Below are positions 54,879 to 63,937 of a stretch of DNA of 64,000 nucleotides, piece by piece (within the stretch, counting starts at the first letter, position 1; each line of letters starts with the position of its first letter). Made by a program: the position numbers and the translations under genes. Source of the DNA: Geobacter sp. UBA5735. Its GTDB lineage: Bacteria > Desulfobacterota > Desulfuromonadia > Geobacterales > Geobacteraceae. The notes under the pieces are model-generated. The model was not told the DNA's origin and ran no database searches. It saw nothing but the letters and a program-made list of their open reading frames with translations. The stretch is from assembly GCA_002419385.1 (NCBI GenBank), contig DIFZ01000039.1:1-64000 (forward strand). The letters run 5' to 3'.

Positions 54879-56260
54879 TTGTCGCGCAATGCGCGGAATA
54901 CCCTGTTTCTGCCGCTGAACTTGCCGCGATACATGGCCTTGTCGGCAACCTCCAGCAGTTCCATCTTCGATCTGGTGTCGTCGGGGAAGCAGGCAAAACC
55001 TATGCAGACGGTAAGCCTGATATCCAGACCATCACTTTCCATGAAGCGGTACGCCTCGACGGTGGCACGGATCCGCTCGGACACCAGCGCGGTGCTCTCG
55101 GGATCGGTCTCCACCAGAATGATGGTATATTCGTCGCCGCCATACCTGATGACCAGGTCTACGTCGCGGACCGATCGGCGCAGCAGCGAACCGACTTCCC
55201 CAAGCACCCGGCTCCCCACGAGGTGGCCATGGGTGTCATTGACCCCCTTGAACAGATCCAGGTCGATGAACAGGAGGCCGACATGGGAATCATACCGTTC
55301 AGCCCTTTTCAGTTCCCGTTCCAGGGCGATGTCAAGATAGCGGTAATTGAACAGGCCGGTCAATTCGTCGATATAGAGCAAGTTCCGTGCTGACGCATAG
55401 CGGGCTGCATTTTCGAAGGCCAGAAAGGCCTGGTCAAGGAGAAAACTCACATTGCGGGACTTTATTTCCGGGGGGAGCTTGCCCTCAGGCGGGTTGAACA
55501 GCGCGACGACCCCCTGGAAGGTCGTTCTGGACCGTATACAGAGTACCAGGGCTTCCTCCATATCTGCAGGCAGAAAATCCGCTGCTTCGCCATGACCGCA
55601 CAGCAGGGCGTCCAGGCTTACCCTCGACCACGTCTCGCCTGTGACCTTCCCGTAGTGCTCCAGCAGAAGGTCGCCGATAAGGCGCCCCTCGGCGCTCCCT
55701 ATCCCGCGCATTTCCAGATGGGGAACCTTCCCCTCCCCTTCAGGGAAAACACCCAGTGCCCTCCCTGTGCCGACTTCCTTCGCGAACGTTTCAACGACAA
55801 GGTTTCCGAGCCGCTCCATCTCCAGACAGTTGGCGATGGTCTGTCCCACCTGGAACAGGTGAAGGAGCGACTTGAGCTCGATATTCTCGTTCAGCAGCCG
55901 ACGCTGCTCCATGCAGAGAGACACCGTATGCCGCAATTCGTCATGGTTGACCGGCTTGAGCAGGTAGTCCCTGGCGCCGTTCTTGAGGGCATGGATGGCG
56001 GACTCCACGTTGGTGTCCCCGGTCACGACGATGACATCCACGTCGGGATCATGGCGCTTGACACGGAACAGCAGATCCAGGCCGTTCTGACCCGGCATCA
56101 TCAGGTCGGTCACGACGAGGTGGTATCCGGTTGTCACGAGCCGCTCCATGGCCTCATCGGCGGAAGCAGCCGTGTGCACCTCATAGCCTTCTCCGTTAAG
56201 AAGATGGCAATACATTTCCCTGAAGAATCTGTCGTCCTCTACGACGAGTATTTTCTCCAT
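54875..56260 (-). CDS. Response regulator with GGDEF domain (diguanylate cyclase)
   Basis: A 461-aa protein. The receiver domain (1-120) has phosphoacceptor Asp52 in VVTDLMMPG. A GAF-like middle region (about 150-290) precedes a C-terminal GGDEF domain with active-site YGGDEY and a c-di-GMP inhibitory RxxD site (RDVD) exactly 5 residues upstream. It should make c-di-GMP when phosphorylated. Its cognate kinase is not in the window. The ATG at 56260 (MEKILVVEDD) is the family start. Its promoter (56330-56358) overlaps the comEC stop, and its own stop is inside a repeat. Confidence 0.92.
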   Translation of the reverse strand: MEKILVVEDDRFFREMYCHLLNGEGYEVHTAASADEAMERLVTTGYHLVVTDLMMPGQNGLDLLFRVKRHDPDVDVIVVTGDTNVESAIHALKNGARDYLLKPVNHDELRHTVSLCMEQRRLLNENIELKSLLHLFQVGQTIANCLEMERLGNLVVETFAKEVGTGRALGVFPEGEGKVPHLEMRGIGSAEGRLIGDLLLEHYGKVTGETWSRVSLDALLCGHGEAADFLPADMEEALVLCIRSRTTFQGVVALFNPPEGKLPPEIKSRNVSFLLDQAFLAFENAARYASARNLLYIDELTGLFNYRYLDIALERELKRAERYDSHVGLLFIDLDLFKGVNDTHGHLVGSRVLGEVGSLLRRSVRDVDLVIRYGGDEYTIILVETDPESTALVSERIRATVEAYRFMESDGLDIRLTVCIGFACFPDDTRSKMELLEVADKAMYRGKFSGRNRVFRALRDN

Positions 56261-56329
56261 ATTCCCACACCTCGAACAGCTGCTCGCCCTGGAATCGTTG
56301 TCCCGCACCGGCACTTTCCGCGATCCTAA

Positions 56330-56358
56330 AACTTACAAAGAAATGGGCAATATGTCAA
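56330..56358 (-). promoter_or_regulatory. Predicted promoter of the response-regulator cyclase gene
   Basis: The minus strand has TTGACA, a 17-nt spacer and TAAGTT. The comEC stop TGA lies inside the -35 box. It is about 70 nt upstream of the cyclase start. Confidence 0.5.
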
Positions 56359-58760
56359 TGGAAATGCCCGGATTCCCTGAAAGCTGCCACACCCCACGCG
56401 CCATTGCCGTAAACGATGGTGACGGTGCCATCCAGGTCGGTCCGGAAAATTGCCGCACCAGTGCGCCTGAGACGGTCGAGGGTATCCCGCGAGGGCAGGC
56501 CGAACCGGTTGCCGTACCCGACGCCGAGCACGGCAACCGCGGGAGCTGCAGCAGCCAGAAAATCAGCCGAGGATGAAAACCTGCTGCCGTGGTGCGGAAC
56601 CTTCAGCACATCGCATCGTACCGCTGAGGGCGTTCCGGCGAGCCTCCTTTCCGTCGGCCGGCCGATGTCGCCGGTAAAGAGCACGGAGAAATCATCCTTG
56701 ACGAGGCGGAACACGATCGAAGCGTCGTTCAGTTCGACAGAGCCTCGTGAGTCCGGAACCATATCGGAAGAAGCCGGTGCCAGGGGCTCGATGCGCGCAG
56801 ACCCGATCCGTATGACGCCGGTCGAGCAGTTCACCCTTCGGACAGGCACACCCTGCGCGGCAAGGGCGGTCTTCAGCAGACGGTATTCCTCGATATGGAC
56901 AACTGTTCCGCTTTCCCAGAATTCGCCTATGGTAAAGTTGCGCACCAGGAAGATCAGGCCGTTCAGATGGTCGGGGTGGGGATGGGTCAGCACCAGGTAA
57001 TCCAGTTTCCGGATACCCCGAAGCCAGAGAGCAGGGGCCAGCAGTCGTTCTCCCGGGTCAAATCCGCCCGCCCGGTGGCTGCCGCCGCCGTCGACAAGCA
57101 TCTTTCTGCCGTCGGGAAAACTGATCAGGGTGGATTCGCCCTGTCCGACACTGAAGAAGTCGATTCTCAGTTTTCCCGTCCCCGGTTCGGTCAAAAGGAC
57201 TCTGGGTACGGCAAACAGAGCCAGCACGCAGCAGCACAACACGACTCTCGTGCGTCGCCCGGTGAACGTGACCACAAGGAGAGTGAACAGCGACAGGAAA
57301 ACATCGAGACGTTCCGTCTTCCAGACCGGCAGTGTCGGCAGGATTGCCAGCACATCCATCATTCGATGGCATGCCCTGACGAGCCAACCGGCCGCAACGA
57401 GCAGTGCTCGTGCCCCTGAATGGCTGATGAAATCGCACATCATGGCGGAAAAACCGAGCACAACCGCACCGTAGCCCAGGAGCGGCACAATGACGAAATT
57501 GGCAACCAGTCCGGTCAGCGTGGTGCGGTGGAAGTGAAAGGAAACCGGGATCATGGTTGCCGCGGTTGCCGCCAGCGACACCAGCAGAAACATGAGCAGC
57601 GTTCGGGGAAGACCGGTTATCCCACCGAACGGTGTCATCAGCAGGGGTGTCAGGACAAGAATGCCCCACAGTGCGAGGAAGGAAAGCTGGAAGGAAATGT
57701 CAAACAGAATGGGAGGTGAAAAGCCGAGGATCAGGAGCGCCGCCAACATCAGCGAATGGATCGGATCCACTTCCCGCTCCAGCAAAAGCCCGGCCAGGTA
57801 GGTGGTGATCATGACGACCGAGCGTACCGTGGCCGGCGCGGCCCCTGAAAGGAACAGGTAAAAAAGCAGGAACGGAACCGTTCCCATGAGGAGCACCCGC
57901 CTCAGGCCGGTTCGAAGAAGCAGGCAGCGTGAGCAGCGGGCGCACCAGAGGGCCAGGTGAAAAAAGAAAAACGCGATCACACCCACATGAAAACCCGATA
58001 TGGACAGGATATGATTCACGCCCGTTCTGGTGTACAAATCCCGCAGATCAGCGGAAACGCCCCCCATGTCCCCCAGCAGCAGGGCCCGCATCACCGCCCC
58101 TTCTTCCCCCGGGAGGACCTGCCCGATGCGGATACCCAGGTCAAGGGCGAGCCGGTCCATTGACCAACCGAGGTGATGGGCAATGCCGCGTCGCAGCAGC
58201 ACCAGATCGTCTGGTGATCTCACGAATCCGGTGACATAGACCCGGCGGCATGCAAGATAGCGCTCATAATCGAACTCGCCGGGAACGCCGAAATTGCGCG
58301 GCCTGCTGAAGCGGGTCCTGAAACGCACCAGGTCGCCGGTCAGAAACTCCCCGCGCCCCTCGCCAACGTACAGCAGGATCCGGCCGGAAAGCCTGACCGA
58401 TAGGCGTGGTAACAAGAGCCGTACCGTCCGGAGGTAAAGCTTGCCTCCGCCATCCTTCCACTGGGGACGTTCGTCGATGATCCCGTCGATGACGCAAGAA
58501 GTGCCGTCCGCCAGATGCACCACCGAATCGGCGGCAAATTCGGGTTCAAGGTACGGCTTGAGAGACGCCCCGCCCCATACGAAAAAAGCGAGCGCTACAA
58601 CTGCGTGAAACAGGTATCGGCATTCCCTGAATACACACACCAGGAGAATGAGCGCCAGGGGGACAAGCAGGAATTGCGACGGGAAGACTCCCCAGAGATA
58701 GGCAGCCACGAGACCTGACATGGCTGAAAGAAGAGGATTGAACAAAGGGCGGGCCCACAT
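56355..58760 (-). CDS. comEC: ComEC/Rec2-type DNA uptake channel protein
   Basis: An 801-aa polytopic protein. An N-terminal pair of helices precedes an OB-like domain (about 60-180), the Competence membrane domain with about eight helices (about 230-510), and a C-terminal metallo-beta-lactamase-like domain with THPHPDHLNG and VPHHGS metal motifs. It moves single-stranded DNA through the inner membrane in competent bacteria. Together with the type IV pilus genes in this window it suggests transformation potential. No other com genes are seen here. Confidence 0.9.
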   Translation of the reverse strand: MWARPLFNPLLSAMSGLVAAYLWGVFPSQFLLVPLALILLVCVFRECRYLFHAVVALAFFVWGGASLKPYLEPEFAADSVVHLADGTSCVIDGIIDERPQWKDGGGKLYLRTVRLLLPRLSVRLSGRILLYVGEGRGEFLTGDLVRFRTRFSRPRNFGVPGEFDYERYLACRRVYVTGFVRSPDDLVLLRRGIAHHLGWSMDRLALDLGIRIGQVLPGEEGAVMRALLLGDMGGVSADLRDLYTRTGVNHILSISGFHVGVIAFFFFHLALWCARCSRCLLLRTGLRRVLLMGTVPFLLFYLFLSGAAPATVRSVVMITTYLAGLLLEREVDPIHSLMLAALLILGFSPPILFDISFQLSFLALWGILVLTPLLMTPFGGITGLPRTLLMFLLVSLAATAATMIPVSFHFHRTTLTGLVANFVIVPLLGYGAVVLGFSAMMCDFISHSGARALLVAAGWLVRACHRMMDVLAILPTLPVWKTERLDVFLSLFTLLVVTFTGRRTRVVLCCCVLALFAVPRVLLTEPGTGKLRIDFFSVGQGESTLISFPDGRKMLVDGGGSHRAGGFDPGERLLAPALWLRGIRKLDYLVLTHPHPDHLNGLIFLVRNFTIGEFWESGTVVHIEEYRLLKTALAAQGVPVRRVNCSTGVIRIGSARIEPLAPASSDMVPDSRGSVELNDASIVFRLVKDDFSVLFTGDIGRPTERRLAGTPSAVRCDVLKVPHHGSRFSSSADFLAAAAPAVAVLGVGYGNRFGLPSRDTLDRLRRTGAAIFRTDLDGTVTIVYGNGAWGVAAFRESGHFH

Positions 58761-58886
58761 GACCCCATACTATCAGATTAATATTTTCATATCTATAAAA
58801 TTTAATGTTAATCCGCAGACACGTTCTTCCTGCCGCCACCCAGCGGGCAGGTGTGCCGTTATGATGACAGGAACATCAACAGCCTG

Positions 58887-60140
58887 CTACGAGGTGAGCT
58901 TGTTTGATGCCTTGTCTTCATACATCCGCATATCCGCCCTGTTCAGAAGGCCGTCAATTTCTTCGGGGGTGCCTGCCGTAGCGCCCCCGAGAGAAAACCG
59001 GACCTGAATCGTGCCATTGCCCTCACGATACCGCCGAGCTGCTTCCCGGATGCGTTCCATTACCCGTCGCGTCGCGTCTTCATCGGCCTGGAGCAGAAGG
59101 ACCGCGAATTCATCACCACCGATGCGGGCCACCAGGTCATCGGGCCGAAGCGATTCTCCAAGCAGATCGGCGGCAACCTTGATCAAACGATCGCCTGCCG
59201 CGTGCCCCCTGGAATCGTTCACAAACTTCAGCCCGTCAAGGTCAGCCATGATAACGCTGAGCGGATAGCACCCGCCTCTCGATGCCCGTTCGAACTCAAT
59301 TTCAAAATATGCGCGATTGTACAGCCCGGTCAAGGAATCATGGGTGCTCAGGAATTGCAGCCGCTGCTCGATTTCCTTCCGGTCGCTGATGTCGCGCACA
59401 ACTGCCAGGACCCGTCCCTCGCCGCCGATATGGGACGCGGTAAGGGAGACCTCGGCCCAGAAAAGTTCACCGCCCTTTTTCCTGCCGAGCCATTCATAGC
59501 TCTGGAATCCTTCTTCGACAGCCTTTCGAATGAATCCGATCGCCTCGTTCAGTGAGTACGGCGGCTCGCCGGCACTGAAGTCATGCACGTTCATGAAGAA
59601 TATCTCCTCACGCGTGTATCCATACATCTTTTCCACTGTTTTATTGGCTTCCACAATGGCGCCGGTATAGGCGTCATGGACAAAAAGCGCATCATTGGTC
59701 GAGTTGAATATCTCCCAGAAGTTGCTTTCGATACTGTTCATCTTCCGTTCGGCTTCACGCTGCCCGGTCACATCATAAACCGTCGCCATGATTCCCTGGA
59801 AACTCCCGTCATCTCTCTCCAGTCGCACGACAGTAACATACCCCCGGAAATCAGCCCCATCCGGGCGAACGAACTGCACATCAGCCGCCACTTCCCCAAT
59901 CTCACCCATGCCCAGCTTCCGGAGGTCACGCATGACGTCCTCCATTTCCGCCGGATGCACATAATCGTTGAAAGCCGTGCCGCGCAGCTCTTTCGATGTG
60001 CTGCCAAACAGCTCGGCCAAACGCTCATTGGCAAAAGAAATGGTCCACACCTCAGGCTCCAAGAGGAAAATTCCGGCCTGGTACATTTTCATATCTGCCC
60101 TCAGCTGTCGTTCCTGATCATGCACGATCTGCTCTTTCAT
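58887..60140 (-). CDS. PAS-PAS-GGDEF diguanylate cyclase
   Basis: A 417-aa cytoplasmic protein with two PAS sensor domains (about 10-125 and 135-255) and a GGDEF domain with an intact RIGGDEF active site and an RxxD inhibitory site (RPDD) 5 residues upstream. It probably couples a small-molecule or redox cue to c-di-GMP synthesis. The ATG at 60140 with AAGG upstream is preferred to GTG at 60200, which lies too close to the likely transcription start. Its promoter carries a palindrome over the -10 box. Confidence 0.9.
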   Translation of the reverse strand: MKEQIVHDQERQLRADMKMYQAGIFLLEPEVWTISFANERLAELFGSTSKELRGTAFNDYVHPAEMEDVMRDLRKLGMGEIGEVAADVQFVRPDGADFRGYVTVVRLERDDGSFQGIMATVYDVTGQREAERKMNSIESNFWEIFNSTNDALFVHDAYTGAIVEANKTVEKMYGYTREEIFFMNVHDFSAGEPPYSLNEAIGFIRKAVEEGFQSYEWLGRKKGGELFWAEVSLTASHIGGEGRVLAVVRDISDRKEIEQRLQFLSTHDSLTGLYNRAYFEIEFERASRGGCYPLSVIMADLDGLKFVNDSRGHAAGDRLIKVAADLLGESLRPDDLVARIGGDEFAVLLLQADEDATRRVMERIREAARRYREGNGTIQVRFSLGGATAGTPEEIDGLLNRADMRMYEDKASNKLTS

Positions 60141-60210
60141 GAGGGATAACCTTGACAAACCGTTTACCGGTTTGAGCACCTGGTAAGGATTGCGTACCAC
60201 ACCAAAAATT

Positions 60211-60246
60211 AACCCTCACTATATAGCGAGGGTTTACTATTGTCAA
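60211..60246 (-). promoter_or_regulatory. Promoter of the PAS-GGDEF gene with a palindrome over the -10 box
   Basis: The minus strand has TTGACA (complement of 60241-60246), a 17-nt spacer and TATAGT (complement of 60218-60223). A near-perfect inverted repeat AACCCTC-N10-GAGGGTT at 60211-60234 covers the -10 box and start region, a classic repressor geometry. The regulator is unknown. Confidence 0.7.
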
Positions 60247-60350
60247 AGAAGATTATGCGAATCTCATTTAAAACCCACCTGACAATTTATGGGCGCAGAT
60301 CGGGAAAAACCATCCCGGTCGCCGGATGCCGGTATGGTTCGGCCGAATTC

Positions 60351-60386
60351 GTGCCTATCCGGAGTTTCCGGATGGGCACTCACTAG
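60351..60386. repeat. R3-related hairpin repeat at the 3' end of the phosphofructokinase gene
   Basis: GTGCCTATCCGGAGTTTCCG continuing to GATGGGCAC forms a strong hairpin (60351-60379). The sequence then runs into CACTAG, whose CTA is the stop codon of the phosphofructokinase gene at 60383-60385. The core matches the R3 copy near 54705-54720. Confidence 0.65.
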
Positions 60387-62404
60387 AAAATGCCCCGCGG
60401 CTCTCCCATATCGTAGACAGGGTATTTCCCGTTTTCAAGCTCCTCCATGGAAATCAATCCCATGTTCAACGCAACTACAAGCGGCATCATGGCCGCCAAC
60501 TCCCCTTGGTACTGTATTGCTCCCGGGCTTCTCGACGAATCGCCTTCCGCCCAGATGTCGCGATTCACGACAAATGCCTGAAACGCCGGCGAATCAAGGG
60601 TCACCAGAGCTTTCGCGATGACCGGCTTGACCGCTCCCTTGCGCTCCTCTCCGTGGATGAGCGCCGCAAGCGGAATCCCGATCGGCTGTGATCCATTGCT
60701 GAGATTGATCATGGATGCCATGTAGCCGGTCCGGCCGCCAAGCGCCAGAGAGCCGGCAGTAAGTCCCAGGTTCAGGGAATAATCGGCGTCAAAGCGGGTT
60801 GGCGCTCCGCAGCGACCTTCATATCCCAGAAAGCCGGTCTGCACGGTAAACACGAATTTCAGGAAGTTCTTCCGCTCGGTTTCATCGGCAAAATGCAATT
60901 CTCCCGACTTCTCATAGTCATCAGTGTTCTGCTGCATATCCCGGATCCGCTCCTTCATCATCCTGACCAGAAGGTTCTCGGACGGTATCTGGGAAACCTT
61001 GAGGTTGCCGTGGTCGTCACGGTCCAGGAGCATCGCCTCCACGATATCGTCGGGAAGCGACATGAACAGTTCTTTCGATTCATCGGACAATTCCCGGGCG
61101 CTGACGATGAAGTCCTTTTTCACCCTGGTAGAGAGCTCCATCTCCCTGGCGACATACTCTGTTTCGCTGATCTTGTAGTCCAGTCCGAGGATATGCAGAT
61201 GCATCAGGATGTTGTCCACCCCGTACCGGCTGCCGAGCTCCTCGACCTTCTGCTCATCGAGAAATCCGTTTCCGGCAAGGATGCCAGCTTCCGTCAGATC
61301 CCTTTTTATCGCCATGAGTCGCACCGAAAGCTTGTTGAGCTCATGTATCAGTATTTTCATCTCGGGAATGAACTCGATGATACCTTCCGGAATGACCCCG
61401 ACCCCATACGTTTTCGCCTCTTTTGCGCGATTGGCCACCACTCCGGCCATGTAGGAGACAACGTCATGCAGCGATTGCTTCTTCTCGGCGATTTCCTCGG
61501 AGATGAGGGTGATGTGGGGGCGCGTCTGAAGGGCGATTTCCAGGGAGATATGACTGGCGGAGCGGCCCATCACCTTGTAGAAAAACCAGCTCTTGCCCTG
61601 TGATGCCGCATCGGTCAGGAGGTTGCCGATGGTCTTGCTGTAAACCCGTGCAGCCGTATAAAAACCGAACGAAATGGGCAGCAGGGTCTTTCCACCGACG
61701 TGTATCTGGAGGTCGCCATCGATCGTTTTTGGTACGCCGACAACAGCGCACGGCTTGTCCAGAATGCCGGCATTGTGCTGTTCGCAGAAAAATTCAGCCA
61801 GTTCGATAGCGTTGGTGTTCGAATCGTCGCCACCGACAATGATTACGCCGTCAAGACCGTATTTCTGCACGGTAGTGAGAACCGCCGCGAACTTTTCGGG
61901 AGAATCGATCTTGGTCCGTCCGGTGCCCAGGTAGTCGAAACCGCCGGTATTGATGAGATCCTTCATCGCAGTGCTGGTTACCAGCAATCCCTCACCTTTG
62001 ATGAGGCCATCAGGACCCTTTTCGAAGCCTATGAGCGTATTGTGTGGCCCCAGCGCTTTCAGTATGCCGGAAAGTACATTGTTCCCACCGGATGCAGGGC
62101 CGCCGGAAAAGATAACACCGATCCGTTTGCCGGCCACATTCCGGATTTCCCCGGAGTTTTCACCTGCAGCCACAACCAGGAGGCTGGTTTGCATGTAAGG
62201 GAACTGCCGCTGCAGCAGCGCCTCATCCTTGACCGGCAATGATTCCTCCGAAACGGTGAAGGCAACCGGCCGGATCTCACCCTCAGCAAGAAACGCCCGA
62301 GCCACCTGCACCGGCAAGGCGGCAAGAAAGCGCTCGGTCGGGGATGTCCGTCGTATATTGATTTCCTTGTGCTTTACCTGGAATTCCACAGCCTCACCGT
62401 GCAT
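60383..62404 (-). CDS. Pyrophosphate-dependent 6-phosphofructokinase (long clade)
   Basis: A 673-aa phosphofructokinase family enzyme, about twice the bacterial ATP-PFK length. The phosphate-donor loop is GGDDSNTN (191-198), the Asp-Asp version seen in PPi-dependent enzymes. The catalytic motif is PKTIDGDL (225-232) with the lysine typical of PPi use. It would reversibly phosphorylate fructose 6-phosphate with PPi. The ATG at 62404 with GGAGG 6 nt upstream is chosen over 62458. Its stop codon coincides with a repeat. Confidence 0.93.
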   Translation of the reverse strand: MHGEAVEFQVKHKEINIRRTSPTERFLAALPVQVARAFLAEGEIRPVAFTVSEESLPVKDEALLQRQFPYMQTSLLVVAAGENSGEIRNVAGKRIGVIFSGGPASGGNNVLSGILKALGPHNTLIGFEKGPDGLIKGEGLLVTSTAMKDLINTGGFDYLGTGRTKIDSPEKFAAVLTTVQKYGLDGVIIVGGDDSNTNAIELAEFFCEQHNAGILDKPCAVVGVPKTIDGDLQIHVGGKTLLPISFGFYTAARVYSKTIGNLLTDAASQGKSWFFYKVMGRSASHISLEIALQTRPHITLISEEIAEKKQSLHDVVSYMAGVVANRAKEAKTYGVGVIPEGIIEFIPEMKILIHELNKLSVRLMAIKRDLTEAGILAGNGFLDEQKVEELGSRYGVDNILMHLHILGLDYKISETEYVAREMELSTRVKKDFIVSARELSDESKELFMSLPDDIVEAMLLDRDDHGNLKVSQIPSENLLVRMMKERIRDMQQNTDDYEKSGELHFADETERKNFLKFVFTVQTGFLGYEGRCGAPTRFDADYSLNLGLTAGSLALGGRTGYMASMINLSNGSQPIGIPLAALIHGEERKGAVKPVIAKALVTLDSPAFQAFVVNRDIWAEGDSSRSPGAIQYQGELAAMMPLVVALNMGLISMEELENGKYPVYDMGEPRGIF

Positions 62405-62519
62405 TGAAAACCTCCGGGATTTTTCTTGTAGACCTCTGCAAAAACATTCAGACAACAAACGGCGGACCTCACGCTAACCTGCCGTCTCGGCAAAATCGCA
62501 CGCTTCCCGGTCGTGAGCA

Positions 62520-62552
62520 CAAAAAAAGGCCGTCCAAGAATGAGCAGCCTTC
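62520..62552 (-). terminator. Possible terminator after the small Cys/acidic protein gene
   Basis: On the minus strand AAGGC and GCCTT form a short stem with a long loop, followed by seven T residues. The stem is weak, but the U-tract is good. Confidence 0.45.
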
Positions 62553-62586
62553 CCTTTTCCATATATTCCAGCGAAGAGTACCGGGA

Positions 62587-62862
62587 TCAACTCTCCTCCT
62601 CGTAGTCATCGTCTTCCTCGTCGGTCTCGGTGCCGAATCCTCCACCATGGCCCTCATACCCGTCTTCCTCACCGCCCTCCGGCACCTCGCCATCGTAGCG
62701 GTCGGGCGGAAAATCATCTTCCTGGCTGATAGCCTCGAATCTGGCCACCATGATCTCGTCGGTACAAAAGCGGCCGTCCTTCTTGTCGCACTTCGTCTTC
62801 TCGCACAGGTCGAAAAGCTGAATTTCACTGCAAAGTCTCAGCGGTTTCTCTTTACCAGCCAT
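62587..62862 (-). CDS. Small Cys-containing protein with acidic tail
   Basis: A 91-aa soluble protein. Residues 1-35 contain four cysteines spaced C-x8-C-x4-C-x7-C (LCSEIQLFDLCEKTKCDKK...FC), possibly a metal site. The C-terminal half is rich in Asp, Glu and Gly (EEDGYEGHGGGFGTETDEED). No recognised family. The ATG at 62862 is preferred; the frame also permits a GTG 14 codons upstream. It lies upstream of the phosphofructokinase gene on the same strand, with a possible terminator between. Confidence 0.6.
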   Translation of the reverse strand: MAGKEKPLRLCSEIQLFDLCEKTKCDKKDGRFCTDEIMVARFEAISQEDDFPPDRYDGEVPEGGEEDGYEGHGGGFGTETDEEDDDYEEES

Positions 62863-63264
62863 AAATTTACTCGTTTTCCCTCTCCGTCGGGATACATCCG
62901 TCACCCGGCAGTCTCATTCCCTCTCAAACACCATAGCCTTGTCCAAACCGTCACGGCAGCCGACAAAAACCGGCTCCATCCGGGCCGGTCACCCCGACAC
63001 CATACCCAGGAGCAGGTCGACCCGGAAATTCAGCGTGACGCGCTCCTGCTGCAAGTCCATCAGCGGACAAACGCCTGAAATGCTGCCGCACTATCGGAAC
63101 AGGGTAATCCAATTGCGTATCCAAATCAAGGGAAAAGTGCCCTGAAACAGGGCGCTTGGCGGGAATACAACCCATGAAACCCTATCCGGGGCAACCAGCA
63201 GAGACGCGAACGCAGATCAGCCAGCGACTCGTCGGAACGCTCGGAAAGCAACTCTGCCCGCATG
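62863..63264. other. Intergenic region with a single clear hairpin
   Basis: No convincing gene is seen. A near-perfect stem at 63136-63157 (AGTGCCCTG/CAGGGCGCT, AAA loop) is followed by four T residues on the minus strand and could end a minus-strand transcript, but no partner gene or promoter was found. No tRNA was found. Confidence 0.5.
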
Positions 63265-63273
63265 TGCTATAAT
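63265..63273 (+). promoter_or_regulatory. Extended -10 promoter before the 63.4 kb membrane protein genes
   Basis: TGC-TATAAT is a perfect extended -10 element; no good -35 box lies 17 nt upstream. Transcription would leave a leader of about 170 nt before the 63455 gene. Confidence 0.55.
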
Positions 63274-63356
63274 GATAAAGATAAATATGCTCATGGCATC
63301 AGTTGCCCGACTGGCAGTACTGACAAAAAGGAGCACCGGGAAGTCAGCGGAGGTGA

Positions 63357-63389
63357 ATGTGCCGATTCAAGGTATTGTCAGGCTGGTGA
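63357..63389 (+). CDS. Possible 10-codon leader peptide
   Basis: An ATG at 63357 with an excellent ribosome-binding site (GCGGAGGTGA directly before it) opens a frame MCRFKVLSGW ending TGA. It lies in the leader of the 63455 gene. It could be a translated leader peptide or chance; no attenuator structure was confirmed. Confidence 0.3.
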   Translation: MCRFKVLSGW

Positions 63390-63454
63390 GGTGATGTCAG
63401 GCTCAAGATGTCGATGGGCTGCTCGTAAAGACAGAATCAGGTCAGGGAGGCAGT

Positions 63455-63937
63455 ATGGACTTCATTCATTATCTGCTCTTTTTCCACGTCGGTTTCGGTG
63501 AATTGGCCGGGATTTGCTTTCTGATCGTTGCGGTAGAGACTTTCAACCGGACAGACAAGGGGTTGGCAAGGGCAAAACTATCTGCCGCGGTTGGAACCGT
63601 TGGTGCATTTCTATCGTGGCTGATTGGTGGATACTACTATGTCGTTCATTACGGGACACAGGTGAAACCCGTCCTGATCTCCCCGGCAAGCACGCTGCAA
63701 TGGGCTCATAAAATCATAATCGAATACAAGGAACACATATTCCTCTTCATCCCCATACTGGCCGTGACGGCTCTCCTGTTTTACCTGAAAACAGCCAGGT
63801 GGAGCGATGTGGATTCAAAAACCCTGGACAAGGCAGCATATCTTTCCATCCTGATATTCCTCATGTCATTTCTGATGGCAGGTCTTGGTGCGCTTGTCTC
63901 GATGGCAGCCAGACTCATCATGGGAGGCGGGGTATGA
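63455..63937 (+). CDS. Hypothetical four-helix membrane protein
   Basis: A 160-aa protein with about four hydrophobic helices (about 5-27, 43-66, 92-110 and 127-152) and short basic loops. No recognised family. The start has GGGAGG at good spacing. Aromatic and His residues occur near the membrane segments (HYLLFFH, YYYVVHYG), but a haem or quinone role is only a guess. Its stop overlaps the ATG of the next gene by 4 nt. Confidence 0.75.
   Translation: MDFIHYLLFFHVGFGELAGICFLIVAVETFNRTDKGLARAKLSAAVGTVGAFLSWLIGGYYYVVHYGTQVKPVLISPASTLQWAHKIIIEYKEHIFLFIPILAVTALLFYLKTARWSDVDSKTLDKAAYLSILIFLMSFLMAGLGALVSMAARLIMGGGV

Noticed and set aside
63050..63160. A possible structured RNA on the minus strand (GCGGCAGCATTT reminiscent of a 6S RNA 3' end)
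   Set aside because: No complementary 5' arm was found at the expected distance, so the resemblance is not enough to call an RNA gene. A covariance-model search would decide.
63262..63501. A 79-codon plus-strand frame before the 63455 gene
   Set aside because: It overlaps the promoter and the start of the well-supported membrane protein in another frame, begins inside the -10 element and has a biased, Arg/Ser-rich composition.
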